Assembly: GCA_034509425.1 (NCBI GenBank)
Contig: JAVTVJ010000513.1
Location: 372,001 to 436,000, forward strand
Source: Eopsaltria australis
Lineage: Eukaryota > Chordata > Aves > Passeriformes > Petroicidae
Length of the DNA stretch: 64,000 nt
Direction of reading: 5' to 3'
The notes beneath the pieces are model-generated. The model was not told where the DNA came from. It made no database searches and saw nothing but the letters and a program-made list of their open reading frames with translations. Shown here piece after piece: positions 44,877 through 54,301 of this stretch. Each line of letters begins with the position of its first letter. Position 1 is the first letter of the stretch. The translations under genes were made by a program, and so were the position numbers.

Positions 44877-45809
44877 ATGTGCAACAGCAGCTCCATCAGC
44901 CACTTCCTCCTGCTGCCATTGGCAGACACGCGGCAGCTGCAGCTCCTGCACTTCTGCCTCTTCCTGGCCATCTCCCTGGCTGCCCTCCTGGGCAACGGCC
45001 TCATCATCAGCGCCGTAGCCTGCGGCCACCACCTGCACAACCCCATGTTCTTCTTCCTGCTCAACCTGGCCCTCAGCGACCTGGGCTCCATCGGCACCAC
45101 TGTCCCCAAAGCCATGCACAATTCTCTCTGGGACACCAGAGAGATCTCCTACTCAGGATGTGCTGCACAGGCATTTCTGTTTATCTTCTTCATTGGAGCA
45201 GAGTTTTCCCTCCTGACCATCATGTGCTACGACCGCTACGTGTCCATCTGCAAACCCCTGCACTATGGGACCCTCCTGGGCAGCAGAGCTTGTGCCCACA
45301 TGGCAGCAGCTGCCTGGGCCAGTGCCTTTCTCTACGCTCTGCTGCACACGGCCAATACATTTTCCCTGCCCCTGTGCCAGGGCAATGTCCTGGGTCAGTT
45401 CTTCTGTGAGGTTCCCCAGATCCTCAAGCTCTCCTGCTCACACTCCTATCTCAGGGAACTTGGACTCATTGTGGTTAGTCTGTGTTTTGTATTTGGCTGT
45501 TTTGTGTTCATTGTTTTCTCCTATGTGCAGATCTTCAGAGCTGTGCTGAGGATCCCCTCTGAGCAGGGACGGCACAAAGTCTTTTCCACGTGCCTCCCTC
45601 ACCTGGCCGTGGTCCTCCTCTTTGTCAGCACTGGCTTTTTTGCCTATCTGAAGCCTTCATCGATCTCCTCCCCATCCCTGGATCTGGTGGTTTCTGTTCT
45701 GTACTCGGTGGTGCCTCCAGCCCTGAACCCTCTCATCTACAGCCTGAGGAACCAGGAGCTGAAGGATGCCCTCAGGAAAATGATCACGGGTGATTTTCAG
45801 AAGCAATAA
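44877..45809 (+). CDS. Olfactory receptor OR3, family 14-like (gamma-c)
   Basis: Complete intronless olfactory receptor of 310 residues and the best preserved of the three. It starts MCNSSSISHF with an N-glycosylation site, TM1 has LLGNGLI, TM2 PMFFFLLNLALSDLG, TM3 ends MCYDRYVSICKPLHY, TM6 begins KVFSTCLPHL and TM7 has PALNPLIYSLRNQ. The C-terminus is KMITGDFQKQ. The ATG at 44877 is chosen because it aligns with OR1 and sits 23 bases after a conserved CAG. An upstream TTG in the same frame is not a plausible vertebrate start. AATAAA overlaps the stop (45804-45809) and occurs again at 45990-45995. It differs from OR1 and OR2 mainly around TM3, TM5 and the TM6-TM7 loop. It should sense odorants; the ligand is unknown. 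Confidence 0.95.
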   Translation: MCNSSSISHFLLLPLADTRQLQLLHFCLFLAISLAALLGNGLIISAVACGHHLHNPMFFFLLNLALSDLGSIGTTVPKAMHNSLWDTREISYSGCAAQAFLFIFFIGAEFSLLTIMCYDRYVSICKPLHYGTLLGSRACAHMAAAAWASAFLYALLHTANTFSLPLCQGNVLGQFFCEVPQILKLSCSHSYLRELGLIVVSLCFVFGCFVFIVFSYVQIFRAVLRIPSEQGRHKVFSTCLPHLAVVLLFVSTGFFAYLKPSSISSPSLDLVVSVLYSVVPPALNPLIYSLRNQELKDALRKMITGDFQKQ

Positions 45810-47189
45810 ATTGTAATATTTTTGCATAGCTTTTACAATGTTACTCATTGATACCCACTCTCTGACCACTATTTTTTCCTGTTGACACAAACATTTTTTT
45901 ACTGTACTTTTTTAAATTTAGTGTTTGTCTTTCTAGTGGCCCCCAGAAACTTTAAAACCAGGAGCTGTACTACCTATGTTCTTACACGAAATAAAGAACT
46001 CTCTATTGCCTTGTTTCCCTGATATATTCCTCCCTGACTCCTCTGGAGCTGCAGGGTCGGTGCCTCTGGACAGAGCTGGGGGAGGAAAGGGAACCCCAGT
46101 GCTCCTCACTACCAGGGAACCCCAGGGCTTCTCCTCTGTAACCTCCCCTTCCTTCACTTCCACACTCTCCTCCAGAGCCCCTGTGTTGGTTCCAAGCCTC
46201 AGGGCTCTCTCAGCTCGGTCCCAGTCCTGCTGTGTGACTGTGCAGGGACGGCAGGCAGGGACAGGCCGTGGGCACTGCTGGGACAGAGCTGGGCTCTGCA
46301 GCAGCATTTCCATCATGCAAGGGCACCTCCCAGTGCAGGGCCTGAAAGCTTCAATCTGCTTCCCAATTTGCTCTCAAGGATGTGCCCAACACAGCGCCCT
46401 GGAGAGGAAAACAGCCCTGAACAGCAGAAGTGTGGCCATGTTCACGGTGGGACCCCAGCAATGCCCTTGCAAAGCCAGAGCCACTTCCAGCAGTGGCCTC
46501 TCACCCCAGGTCACAGAGGTTGTTCTTCCCTCCATGGAGGGACATCAGTGACCGGGTCAGGAGTCCATGTTTGCATTACACGGGCAAGACACGGCCCTGA
46601 ACATCCTGTGTGTGTGTGAGGGGACATGAACCCAGTGAGCACAAACCCCTTCAGCTGTTCCTGCACTTTCCAGAGAGTAACGTCCCCTGGGAACCCCTGA
46701 GTGCAGGGCTGGGATGAGCTCCTGAGCACAGAGCTCCCCGTGTCCATCCCTGTGGCTGTGGGGCACCTCAGGCAGGGCAGGGCAGGGTGACAGCCGCAGG
46801 GCTGAGGTCCCTGCCAGGCTCTGGCAGTGGCAGCAGAGCCCAGGGAGCCCCTGCCCGTGCTGCCATGAACTGTCTGTGAGTGTGCCAGGGAAGGACTCGT
46901 GTCCCTGAACAGCCCTGGGGCTGTGAGCAGGGCATGAGCCCAGCTCAGGGCTGGGCACCTGACAGAGCCCTGACATTTCTGGCTGTGACTCTAGGAACAG
47001 TCCCCAGTGTCACAGTGATTTTCATCTCAGCTGCCTGGGACAGGGCCACTGCAAATGTCTCTCCCTGAATCTCTCTGTCCTCTGCCTTTCTTGCTGTGTC
47101 TGTCACCCCACTCCAGGAAAGCAGCCCCGTCTGGGGAGCATCTCTCCTGTGCAGTCACAAGGGGTTCTGCAGGCACGAGTGCCATTGCC
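45810..47189. other. OR3 3' flank, no gene seen
   Basis: AT-rich 3' UTR-like start, then GC-rich DNA that is a diverged relative of the OR1 and OR2 3' flanks (CTCTGGAGCTGCAG near 46040 and following). It ends abruptly at a retroviral LTR. No supported gene. Confidence 0.6.
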
Positions 47190-47554
47190 TGTCGGCGAGA
47201 GGAGCAAGACGACGATCCAATGTGATTCATAAATCAAGCTCTCTTATTGTCAGACAGTGCACATACTTATACAACCTTACGTGCTCAAAATATTATTCAC
47301 TTACAGAAGTTTCACACGGGATCTTTCTCTAATCTGATTAACACACAAACTGGTATCAGAAGGCAATAACATCAACAGTTTCTTCTGCCAAGCTAATCTC
47401 TAGACACCTGCACCTTGTTTACAGCTCTCATGTCTCCCTTTCCCACAGTTGTTTTGAGAACAGCCTTGAGCAGAGGCCTAACTCTTGTCTATGGAGCCTG
47501 GATTGCTCACTTATACCTTATGTCTGTGCAGCCAGAAATGGCCATTTCCCAACA
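47190..47554 (-). repeat. 3' LTR of mosaic provirus
   Basis: On the minus strand it runs TGTTGGGAAATGG to TCTCGCCGACA, preceded by a polypurine tract (plus 47555-47573). The poly(A) signal reads AATAAG here, against AATAAA in the sister LTRs. Confidence 0.92.
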
Positions 47555-47573
47555 TATCCCCCTTCTTTTCTTT
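47555..47573 (-). other. Polypurine tract of mosaic provirus
   Basis: Minus strand AAAGAAAAGAAGGGGGATA directly before the LTR. The same tract occurs at 49138-49156 (minus) and 54283-54301 (plus). Confidence 0.85.
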
Positions 47574-47624
47574 GAGCAATCCAGACCATATTTACACTTT
47601 TTCTATTACTTATCAAATACTTAA

Positions 47625-47880
47625 CACTATAAACTTATTGACACTTGAACTTAACAGAAATGAAACTTAACAGCATTTAACCTTAACAGTCCTTAATACT
47701 TACCTACAATCACTTAAACTTAATTTCACTTGAACTTAATACTTATATTTAGCAGAACTTAAATTTAACAGAACCTAACCTTAAGAGAGCTTAACAGAAT
47801 TTAAAATCAATAGACTTTAACCTAACATCACTTAAATTTAGCAACACTTAAACTCAACTGAACTTATGGCACTTGTACTC
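47625..47880 (-). repeat. Degenerate ACTTAACAG repeat
   Basis: About 250 bases of short, irregular repeats on ACTTAACAG, ACTTAATA and ATTTAACAG (plus strand), located between Env tail sequence and polypurine tract. The related tail at 49158-49375 lacks this expansion, although 50040-50210 has a milder version. Confidence 0.75.
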
Positions 47881-48018
47881 TTATGATTGTAGTAACTATT
47901 AAAACTATCAATCTTATCTTAATAAACTTCATTTATCATCTATTTTAAAACCTATATCAGTCAATCAATTTCTTAAAGGCAATGTTACTCTTATTATCTA
48001 CTTCAGTCTTTTCCCCAG

Positions 48019-49023
48019 TTAAACTGGGTCTTCTTTGCACAAGCCCTCTAGCGACCCATGGCCCTGGTCATGGAGCCATTCTTCAACAATTCCTCCTTGT
48101 TCCTCTTTTGTGAGCAAAACATTGTGGGTCACTTTGGTTACTTGTCTCATTAAACAGCTATACACAACTCCAACAATTACTATAAACACAATAACAACAA
48201 CACACAATCGAAGGCCTTCGAATAACAAGGTTTGGATCCAACCTGTGATGCCCAATGAGGACAACCATTTAGCTATTCCTAAGTCATTGCTCACTTGCAA
48301 TTGCTGGGTGAGCTGAGTCAAAGTTTTTAACTGTGCATGTATTGAATTAGAATGATCAGAGAGATTCATGCAACACATTCCCTCAAATTCTTCACACCCA
48401 TGTCCTTGTGCCAACAACAAAAAGTCTGTTGCAGCTCTATTTTGCAACGTGGCGTGTCTCACCGAATCCACATCAAGCAACAAGTCTGAAATTGCTTTAG
48501 ATGTAGCGTTTGTTTGTTTGGAGAGCCAACAACCTAGTTTGTTCAATTGGGCCAAGGCCCCAGCCGAGGCCACTCCTGGAGCAAGGAAGGAGGCTGCAAT
48601 AATAGCAGCAGGCGACCAAAACTCAACATTAGATTTACAATCAGAAGCAAAGCCATGTACAAAGCGTTTCAAACGCCTGAGATGGTGATGTCGAAGCTTA
48701 TTAAGAATCATCAAGGTGTTAGGGGTCAGCAATGTCAACCTTCCAAGAGAACAGGGTCCCCCTTTTATTTTGGAGGGGATACCTGGCCAGGCTCGATCTC
48801 CACAAATGAAAAACATGCCACTAGGTAATTTCAAGGGTTGATTAGTAGAATGGGAAATGTTGGGGGAGGTATAATTGCACCATACACGAGTGTCTCCATA
48901 CACTGAAAGGCTAGAGTTCACACGGGCCCAAGCCCCGGGGACCCACACCAAGCCCAGCCCTGGGCCATGGCGGCTACAGCCGGGGCAGGCCCCCACAACG
49001 CCCCCCGCTTCCCGCATTGTCAT
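48019..49023 (-). CDS. env: Endogenous retroviral Env, SU C-terminus plus TM
   Basis: Open frame of 334 codons from its first ATG. It would encode the end of a surface subunit and an apparently complete transmembrane subunit. In order: N-glycosylation sites (NSS, NYT, NIS), a furin-type RRLKR, a fusion-peptide-like segment between two Cys residues (IIAASFLAPGVASAGA), a heptad-like helix, LQNRAATDFLLL (immunosuppressive-domain-like region), a CX6CC motif (CEEFEGMCC), a membrane helix (LCVVVIVFIVIVGVVYSCL) and a tail. The internal fusion peptide and CX6CC match alpharetroviral-type Env as a family. The upstream SU part is missing: 31 codons farther up the frame runs into LTR-derived sequence. 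Receptor binding is therefore not expected. Whether it is expressed or co-opted cannot be told. Confidence 0.82.
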   Translation of the reverse strand: MTMREAGGVVGACPGCSRHGPGLGLVWVPGAWARVNSSLSVYGDTRVWCNYTSPNISHSTNQPLKLPSGMFFICGDRAWPGIPSKIKGGPCSLGRLTLLTPNTLMILNKLRHHHLRRLKRFVHGFASDCKSNVEFWSPAAIIAASFLAPGVASAGALAQLNKLGCWLSKQTNATSKAISDLLLDVDSVRHATLQNRAATDFLLLAQGHGCEEFEGMCCMNLSDHSNSIHAQLKTLTQLTQQLQVSNDLGIAKWLSSLGITGWIQTLLFEGLRLCVVVIVFIVIVGVVYSCLMRQVTKVTHNVLLTKEEQGGIVEEWLHDQGHGSLEGLCKEDPV

Positions 49024-49095
49024 CCTAAACTGGCGAAAAAGTCCCTTCGCATTTTGGTGAAAGGTACCATGAGCTTCTCCGGCCTTGCTTTCATC

Positions 49096-49137
49096 TGAGG
49101 GGCCTGGATTGCTCACTTAGAGATGGCCATTTCCCAA
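49096..49137 (-). repeat. 42-base LTR scrap joined to env
   Basis: On the minus strand this has the LTR start (TGTTGGGAAATGGCCATCTC), skips about 21 LTR bases, continues AAGTGAGCAATCCAGGCCCC and then changes to env sequence. It is preceded by a complete polypurine tract (plus 49138-49156). This is a recombination junction. Confidence 0.8.
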
Positions 49138-49156
49138 CATATCCCCCTTCTTTTCT

Positions 49157-49375
49157 TTGAGCAATCCAGGCCTGGTTTACACCTTTTTTTCTTCTACTGT
49201 ATTCATCAAATACTTAACTACACATGGCAATAATACACTTATGATTATAATAATTACTAAAACTATCAATTCCATTTTTACAAAGTTCACTAATCAGTCT
49301 TTAAAACTTAAGCTTGTTAACCAGGCTCTTAAAGGCATACTTTAAGTGTACAATTATCTGTATCTTTTTTGTGAT
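49157..49375 (-). pseudogene. Env tail, betaretroviral-like, fragment
   Basis: Reverse complement of 54066-54282. The minus strand shows a hydrophobic membrane-anchor segment like that at 54108-54290, ending just before the polypurine tract. It belongs to a different Env type from the frame at 48019-49023. Confidence 0.6.
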
Positions 49376-51130
49376 TTAACACACACATACTTGCAACCTT
49401 ACAATTCCCCTTTCTGTTTTAATCAGTATGAGTTTGTTTATGGCATTACCAGCCATTTGTCAGAGGTAGTGCAGTAAGAAACACACATAACTAGACATAA
49501 GAATACTTCCAACACCTATGTGCTAAACATTCTAAGGTGATCTTGTGAATTAGTCTCAATTGCTTCGTCTCTGAAGGCTGTCAATTAGGTTAATACCTTA
49601 CTGAAGTCTAGAATACTATGCTAACATCCAGGGTCTGCAACAGCTGCCTTGTTTCAGTGAAGACATGGAAAGCCCTTCCGGATAGGGTCTCCAAGTCCAC
49701 CCCAAAAAGGATCCAGCTGATATAAATTCCAATTATTAAGTCAAACCCGACTTAAATACGATTTGGATGCAGAAACACCTGGGTCCATTGGCAGATGTCC
49801 GACCAGGGAGAGTCAAGGCTTGGCCAGGGCCAGGGCTCTAACTGGAGGGATTTCCCTAGCACAGATCTTATGAGAAAACTGTTAGAAACAACAACTAAGA
49901 AGGTTACTTAAATCTGAGCAAATAATAGAGACAGTTACACAAACATAACACAGGTTGTGCAGACTGTAAAATAACAGACTTTGCCAAACACTTTTGACTA
50001 AAAAGACCATGGTACCATGAACATCATAATTAAAAGATTGCATATGCATGAGTTTACGTACGTAATCTTAACAGAACCTAATCCTTGCTATAACACACAT
50101 AGCTATGTATAGTTGTAGTTAACTCTTATAAAATCTAGTTGTAATACTTAACTGTAACAGAATTTAACAAACCTAATAGCATTTAAACTTTAACAATATA
50201 TTTATAAGTACTAATACACCAGGGGTGATCGCTTGGGATATGTTTGAAAACAGTGTTGCAAGCTGCAAGCACACAGATCCATCCTTTCTTTGCTCCATCT
50301 TCTCCGAGATCACTGTACTTCTAAGTTCAGCTGTAGGTATAAAACTCAAACACTCATTGAAACAAAGTAAAACAGGAAAAACAGTAAGAACAGATTACAA
50401 TTCCAGTCATTCATTTCTGTCTAGCAAGACAATTCCCATCATTAATTAACAAACAATACAAAGGTATACATTTCCTGACAAATTCTGCTACTAAGGCTTA
50501 CCACTCTAAAACATGCAGGATTTTGCAGAATGAAAAAAATCAAGACAGAAATATTTGAAATCTTATTCTAATACTATCACTATAAGAAACAAACTGCTCA
50601 GTTTTGCTCCAACAAGCAATCTTCTTGTCTTACTTTTACATTTTTTATTTTTTTTTTTTTTGATAAAAGATACACTACTTAACTTTAACTTTCAAGAGTC
50701 TTTCAAGGAAAATCTAACTTAAACATTTCTTAATATGTAGTCTACAAGTTTGCACATGTTATTTATTCAAATGTTTCTTCTAGCTTATTAATCAGTTTAC
50801 ATTTCGCCCAAACTTCCTTATTCTGCTCGGCCTCGGCTGCGCTTTGGCCCCAGCCTGTTAGGTGTACAATTCTGCTGCGTCCCCTCTGGATCAGTTCTGC
50901 CACGTTTTCAATCCTTTGTTTTCGCTGAATTGTTGTTGTGGGCTGGACGCTTGTGAGCAGTCATTCCAGCATTCTCACTTTCTCTGTCCTCCCCGTCTCC
51001 CCCTTTTTCTTTTTGCACTGACTAAGTGCAAGTCTTGTAGCAACCTAGATTTCCCAGATTTCTTCTTGTTAACACAAATTCCACCAGTAAAGTCAGCAGC
51101 AAGTATACGAGACAATAGGAACAGTCTTTG
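49376..51130 (-). other. AT-rich internal retroviral DNA, unassigned
   Basis: AT-rich stretch with many ACTTAAC-like motifs near 50040-50210 and a T-run near 50640-50665. No retroviral domain was recognised in any frame. It lies in the place where pol would be, so it may be heavily decayed or acquired sequence. Confidence 0.5.
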
Positions 51131-51600
51131 ATACTTGCAGAAAAACGACCTATTAAAAGTGCACCCAGGGGTTGACTCAGGAGCACCGGCGGTCGAGGGC
51201 GCAGGCGCAGGGAGTGCTGGGCCGGTACTGTTGGAGCACGGCGGGCGGCCGCGCTCTCCTTCCCGTTTTCCGGTGCCAGCAAGCGAGCTGCGCGCGGTCC
51301 CTGTGGCTAGGGAAAACTGTTGTTACTTAGTCGATGCTGGGAAAAGAGGTTCCTCGCTGCCCGCCCGGCGCACAGAAAAACCGTGGCTGTTGCCGCGCCG
51401 TGTCACCACCGCTGCCGGCTCCACAGCCTCCCACCCCCGGCGCACTGAGATGCCGCCGGAGCCGAGGGCAGGAGCCGCTGCTTACTGCAGCGGCCGCGGG
51501 GAGAAATCCGAAACCGCTGCGGGGGGGGGGAGGGCGGGGGGACACCTTTCCCTGGAACTCTGGAAGCAGTGTTCTAGGAGATGCATCTGCAGCTAAAGAA
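51131..51600. other. CpG-rich block inside provirus
   Basis: Sharp switch to GC- and CpG-rich sequence with a run of ten G at 51521-51530 and AGGGCGGGGG after it. Open in several frames because of composition. The origin is not recognised; it could be a captured host promoter or exon, or retroviral leader sequence. Confidence 0.45.
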
Positions 51601-52237
51601 GAAAAAAGGAGAGGTCCTGAAAGTTCTCAACGACTTTGAGGAGCAGTAACTTCCTCGGATTCAGATAGAGATGAATAAACAGAAAAGCGAGAAGGATTCA
51701 GTCAGCCATGATGGTCAGGAGCTGGAGGCTCTGTTCTCTGATGTCCAGCCACTGTTCCCAGGCAGCAATTTGCTCCTTCTGGCCATCTCCCCCCAATTCT
51801 GGGGGATGTGGCATGGGGGGGGGCGCCGTCGGAGGCTCGCGGGTCGAGCTCTCTATCCTTTTAAATATGTAGAAATTTTTCCAGTACATCACTTTCATCA
51901 CTTTTCTGTCCCTTTTTCCCTGACGGATTGTAGAAGCGAGTCCGATTGCAAAGCTGTTTTCACAGTTTCGGGGGCGGCTGTCCGGTTATCAATGAACATG
52001 TCTCTCAGCGCCCTTTTTAATTGTCTCTCAGCCGGGTATTTGAAAGGCCACTCTCGCTCTCAGGGTTAATCTACAGTCTCAAGTCCATTTTAGGAGATTC
52101 CGAATAGCGGAATTATCACAGTTCAATTCTCTCACAGAGAGTAAAAGTTAGAAGAGGTCCTGGACTGTCAGCTGTCCTTCATCTATCTCCATCCCTTCCG
52201 TCCTCTTCCCCAGACCTGAAGCACCGGGGCTCTCTGC
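51601..52237 (-). pseudogene. Gag-like remnants, frame-broken
   Basis: On the minus strand short open pieces follow the gag stop. One (around 52030-51900) is charged and helical with RQLKRALRDMFIDNRTA. Another (51698-51901) has a proline run and EQIAAWEQWLDIREQS. They look like gag- or leader-type segments of a related element out of order, but the assignment is uncertain. Confidence 0.35.
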
Positions 52238-53413
52238 CTAGGCGCGACCCTCCCGCCTCTGCGCTAAGGGCCTGCGTCTGGCAGGGGCTATCATTTCACC
52301 TCTTTTGTCTCCCATGGCGGTGACTATTTCTGCTATAAATGCCTGCATTCCCACCGGCACTCGGCTCATCTTTTCTAACATGACCTGAATGGAGGCGTCT
52401 GCGGGCAGCGTCTGCCGATTACAATTTTCTAAAACACACTGGCGTAACAGTGCCCCTCGCCTCCACTGCGGCACCCCAGCTGTGATAGCCGCGGATACCC
52501 TATCATCCTGCAGGGACTCAAAGAGCACTGGAAACGCCGCTTCTCCTCGGCTTAAAGTTCTAACGTCCTGAGCCAGTTTTTCATCGCCCTCTTCCAAAGC
52601 TTTCTGTTCTACCTTCGCCCAGCTAATTCTGCGTCTCCCGTTCCCAACGCGAAACGGAGCAGAGCCTCCGCTTCCGCCTCCACCCAGCAAGGGGGGGGGC
52701 GCAAGCGGCTGCTGGCGTGCGGGCGGCTGCTCCCGCCGAGAAGGGACACCGCTTTCTGGCCCCGTGCGAAAAGGCATAAAATCGCCCGGGGTGGGGGGCA
52801 AAGCCGGCTGATCGTCCCCCTGTGGTGGTTCGGACGGCGCACAAGGAAGGGGAAGACACCCCTCCTCCGGCTGCGGCGGCGCGGACGCCGCGGCGGCCGC
52901 TAGCTCCGTGCGCGCCGCGGCGGCCGCTTGCTCCGCGGAAGGAGCGCCCGCCTCCGGGGCCGCGCCGCGATCGGGCGGCGACCCTTGCACCCCCAGAACC
53001 ACACACTTCCCTACGGCCGGCAAACTAGGTGTTTCGTTCCCAATGCCGAGCATTCCCGGGATAGGGTGCTCCCCTCCCGGGGTCCCCCCGCTCCCTTCAG
53101 CGATTCCTTCTAGTTTTGCCGTGGCAGCGGCTGCAACTTTTTTCTCTGCCTGGTATCTTTGCAAACATGTCGTTACCTCCCTCCAGGGCTTCCCGAGTGT
53201 CGCGCCTACCTTGTTGCTGTCTAGAATTCCCTCAAACAACTGATCACCATACGTCCGCCATTCTGGCAGGTCAAAAATCCTGTTAGGGTCCCCGAAACAA
53301 CCCTTTGCCATCCCCAATGTAGCTAATCCTGCCACCTGCTTTAGGGTCTCTTCGCTGACTCTTCGCTTTTCTAAAAAGCATGTTAATAAGTCTACGGCTA
53401 CCTGCGAATCCAT
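52238..53413 (-). CDS. gag: Endogenous retroviral Gag, N-terminal part
   Basis: Open frame of 391 codons from ATG at 53413, starting MDSQVAVDLLTCFLEKRR. The N-terminal ~130 residues look like a matrix domain. Then comes a ~170-residue Ala/Pro/Gly-rich linker with acidic stretches, then the start of a capsid-like segment (AAFPVLFESLQDD). The frame ends before any major homology region or zinc knuckle, so most of capsid and all nucleocapsid are missing. There is no glycine-2 myristoylation signal. A longer frame to 53578 exists only with a non-ATG start and is not used. It could still make a matrix-linker protein; no function is claimed. Confidence 0.7.
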   Translation of the reverse strand: MDSQVAVDLLTCFLEKRRVSEETLKQVAGLATLGMAKGCFGDPNRIFDLPEWRTYGDQLFEGILDSNKVGATLGKPWREVTTCLQRYQAEKKVAAAATAKLEGIAEGSGGTPGGEHPIPGMLGIGNETPSLPAVGKCVVLGVQGSPPDRGAAPEAGAPSAEQAAAAARTELAAAAASAPPQPEEGCLPLPCAPSEPPQGDDQPALPPTPGDFMPFRTGPESGVPSRREQPPARQQPLAPPPLLGGGGSGGSAPFRVGNGRRRISWAKVEQKALEEGDEKLAQDVRTLSRGEAAFPVLFESLQDDRVSAAITAGVPQWRRGALLRQCVLENCNRQTLPADASIQVMLEKMSRVPVGMQAFIAEIVTAMGDKRGEMIAPARRRPLAQRREGRA

Positions 53414-53689
53414 TTCCGTCCAGCTGGTTAATCTCTCCAGGCTGATCGCAGTGGCCTCCGCGTCCCTCCGCGCCGGCCCCTCCGCGTCTTTCGCGCCGCG
53501 TCTATGCGCCGAGCGATCGCCCCGCAGCCTTTCCGAGTGTAGCCGTTCTCGGGCGGCGGACCCCTCTCCGAGGTCCAAGCGTTCGGATCCCCCCTTCGCC
53601 GCGCAAAGGGTATAGATCTTCGCTCCCCGGTCGCTGCTACCGGTGCTTTCCCGATCCCGCCGGTCCGGTCCCGCACGTCGGCTCCGTGC

Positions 53690-53707
53690 CGAACGTCGGG
53701 GTCACCA
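53690..53707 (-). other. Primer binding site, tRNA-Trp type
   Basis: Minus-strand TGGTGACCCCGACGTTCG, two bases after the 5' LTR. Its first 15 bases match the complement of the tRNA-Trp 3' end, the primer used by avian alpharetroviruses; the last three do not. Confidence 0.75.
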
Positions 53708-53709
53708 TT

Positions 53710-54065
53710 TGTCGGCGAGAGGAGCAAGACGACGATCCAATGTGGTTCATAAATCAAGCTCGTTTATTGTCAGACAGTGCACATACTTATACTACCTTAC
53801 GTGCTCAAGATATTATTTACTTACAGAAGTTTCACACGGGATTTTCCTCTAATCTAAGTAAAACACAGACTGGTCTCAGAAGGCAATAACATCAACAATT
53901 TCTTCTGCCAAGCTAATCTCTAGACACCTGCACTTTGTTTACAGCTCTCATGTCTCCCTTTCCACAGTTGTCTTGAGAACAGCCTTGAGCAGAGGCCTAA
54001 CTCTTATCTATGGAGTCTGGATTGCTCACTTATGTCTGTGCAGCCAGAAATGGCCATTTCCCAAC
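53710..54065 (-). repeat. 5' LTR of mosaic provirus
   Basis: Minus-strand TGTTGGGAAATGG to TCTCGCCGACA with AATAAA near its end, closely matching 47190-47554. Its outer end abuts the oppositely oriented fragment 54066-54659. Confidence 0.92.
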
Positions 54066-54301
54066 ATTAAATCACGAAAAAGATACAGATAATAGTACAC
54101 TTAAAGTATGCCTTTAAGAGCCTGGTTAACAAGCTTAAGTTTTAAAGACTGGTTAGTGAAATTTGTAAAAATGAAATTGATAGTTTTAGTAATTATTATA
54201 ATCATAAGTGTATTATTGCCATGTGTAGTTAAGTGTTTGATGAATACAGTAGAAAAAAGTGTAAACCAGGCCTGGATTGCTCAAAGAAAAGAAGGGGGAT
54301 A
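54066..54301 (+). pseudogene. 3' end of second retrovirus: Env tail and polypurine tract
   Basis: Plus-oriented. The frame from ATG 54108 has a membrane helix (MKLIVLVIIIIISVLLPCVV) and a short basic tail, then runs into the polypurine tract (54283-54301) and LTR. It is the reverse complement of 49138-49375. Only the last part of Env is present. Confidence 0.7.

Larger units (their letters stand above)
47190..54065 (-). mobile_element. Mosaic endogenous retrovirus, tRNA-Trp primed, no pol
   Basis: Reverse-oriented provirus. The 5' LTR is 54065-53710 and the 3' LTR 47554-47190. Between them, in viral order, are primer site, a gag frame, long unassigned internal DNA, a polypurine tract with a 42-base LTR scrap, an Env C-terminal frame, an AT-rich tail, polypurine tract and LTR. 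No protease, reverse transcriptase or integrase motif is seen, so it depends on other elements. The internal LTR scrap and two kinds of Env tail show that it is a recombinant. Confidence 0.85.

Noticed and set aside
52609..53006. Overlapping GC-rich frames on both strands within gag
   Set aside because: They are shadows of the Ala/Pro/Gly-rich gag linker, caused by high GC content.
53414..53578. 55-codon N-terminal extension of the mosaic provirus gag
   Set aside because: It depends on a non-ATG start. The region is better read as the untranslated leader between primer site and gag.
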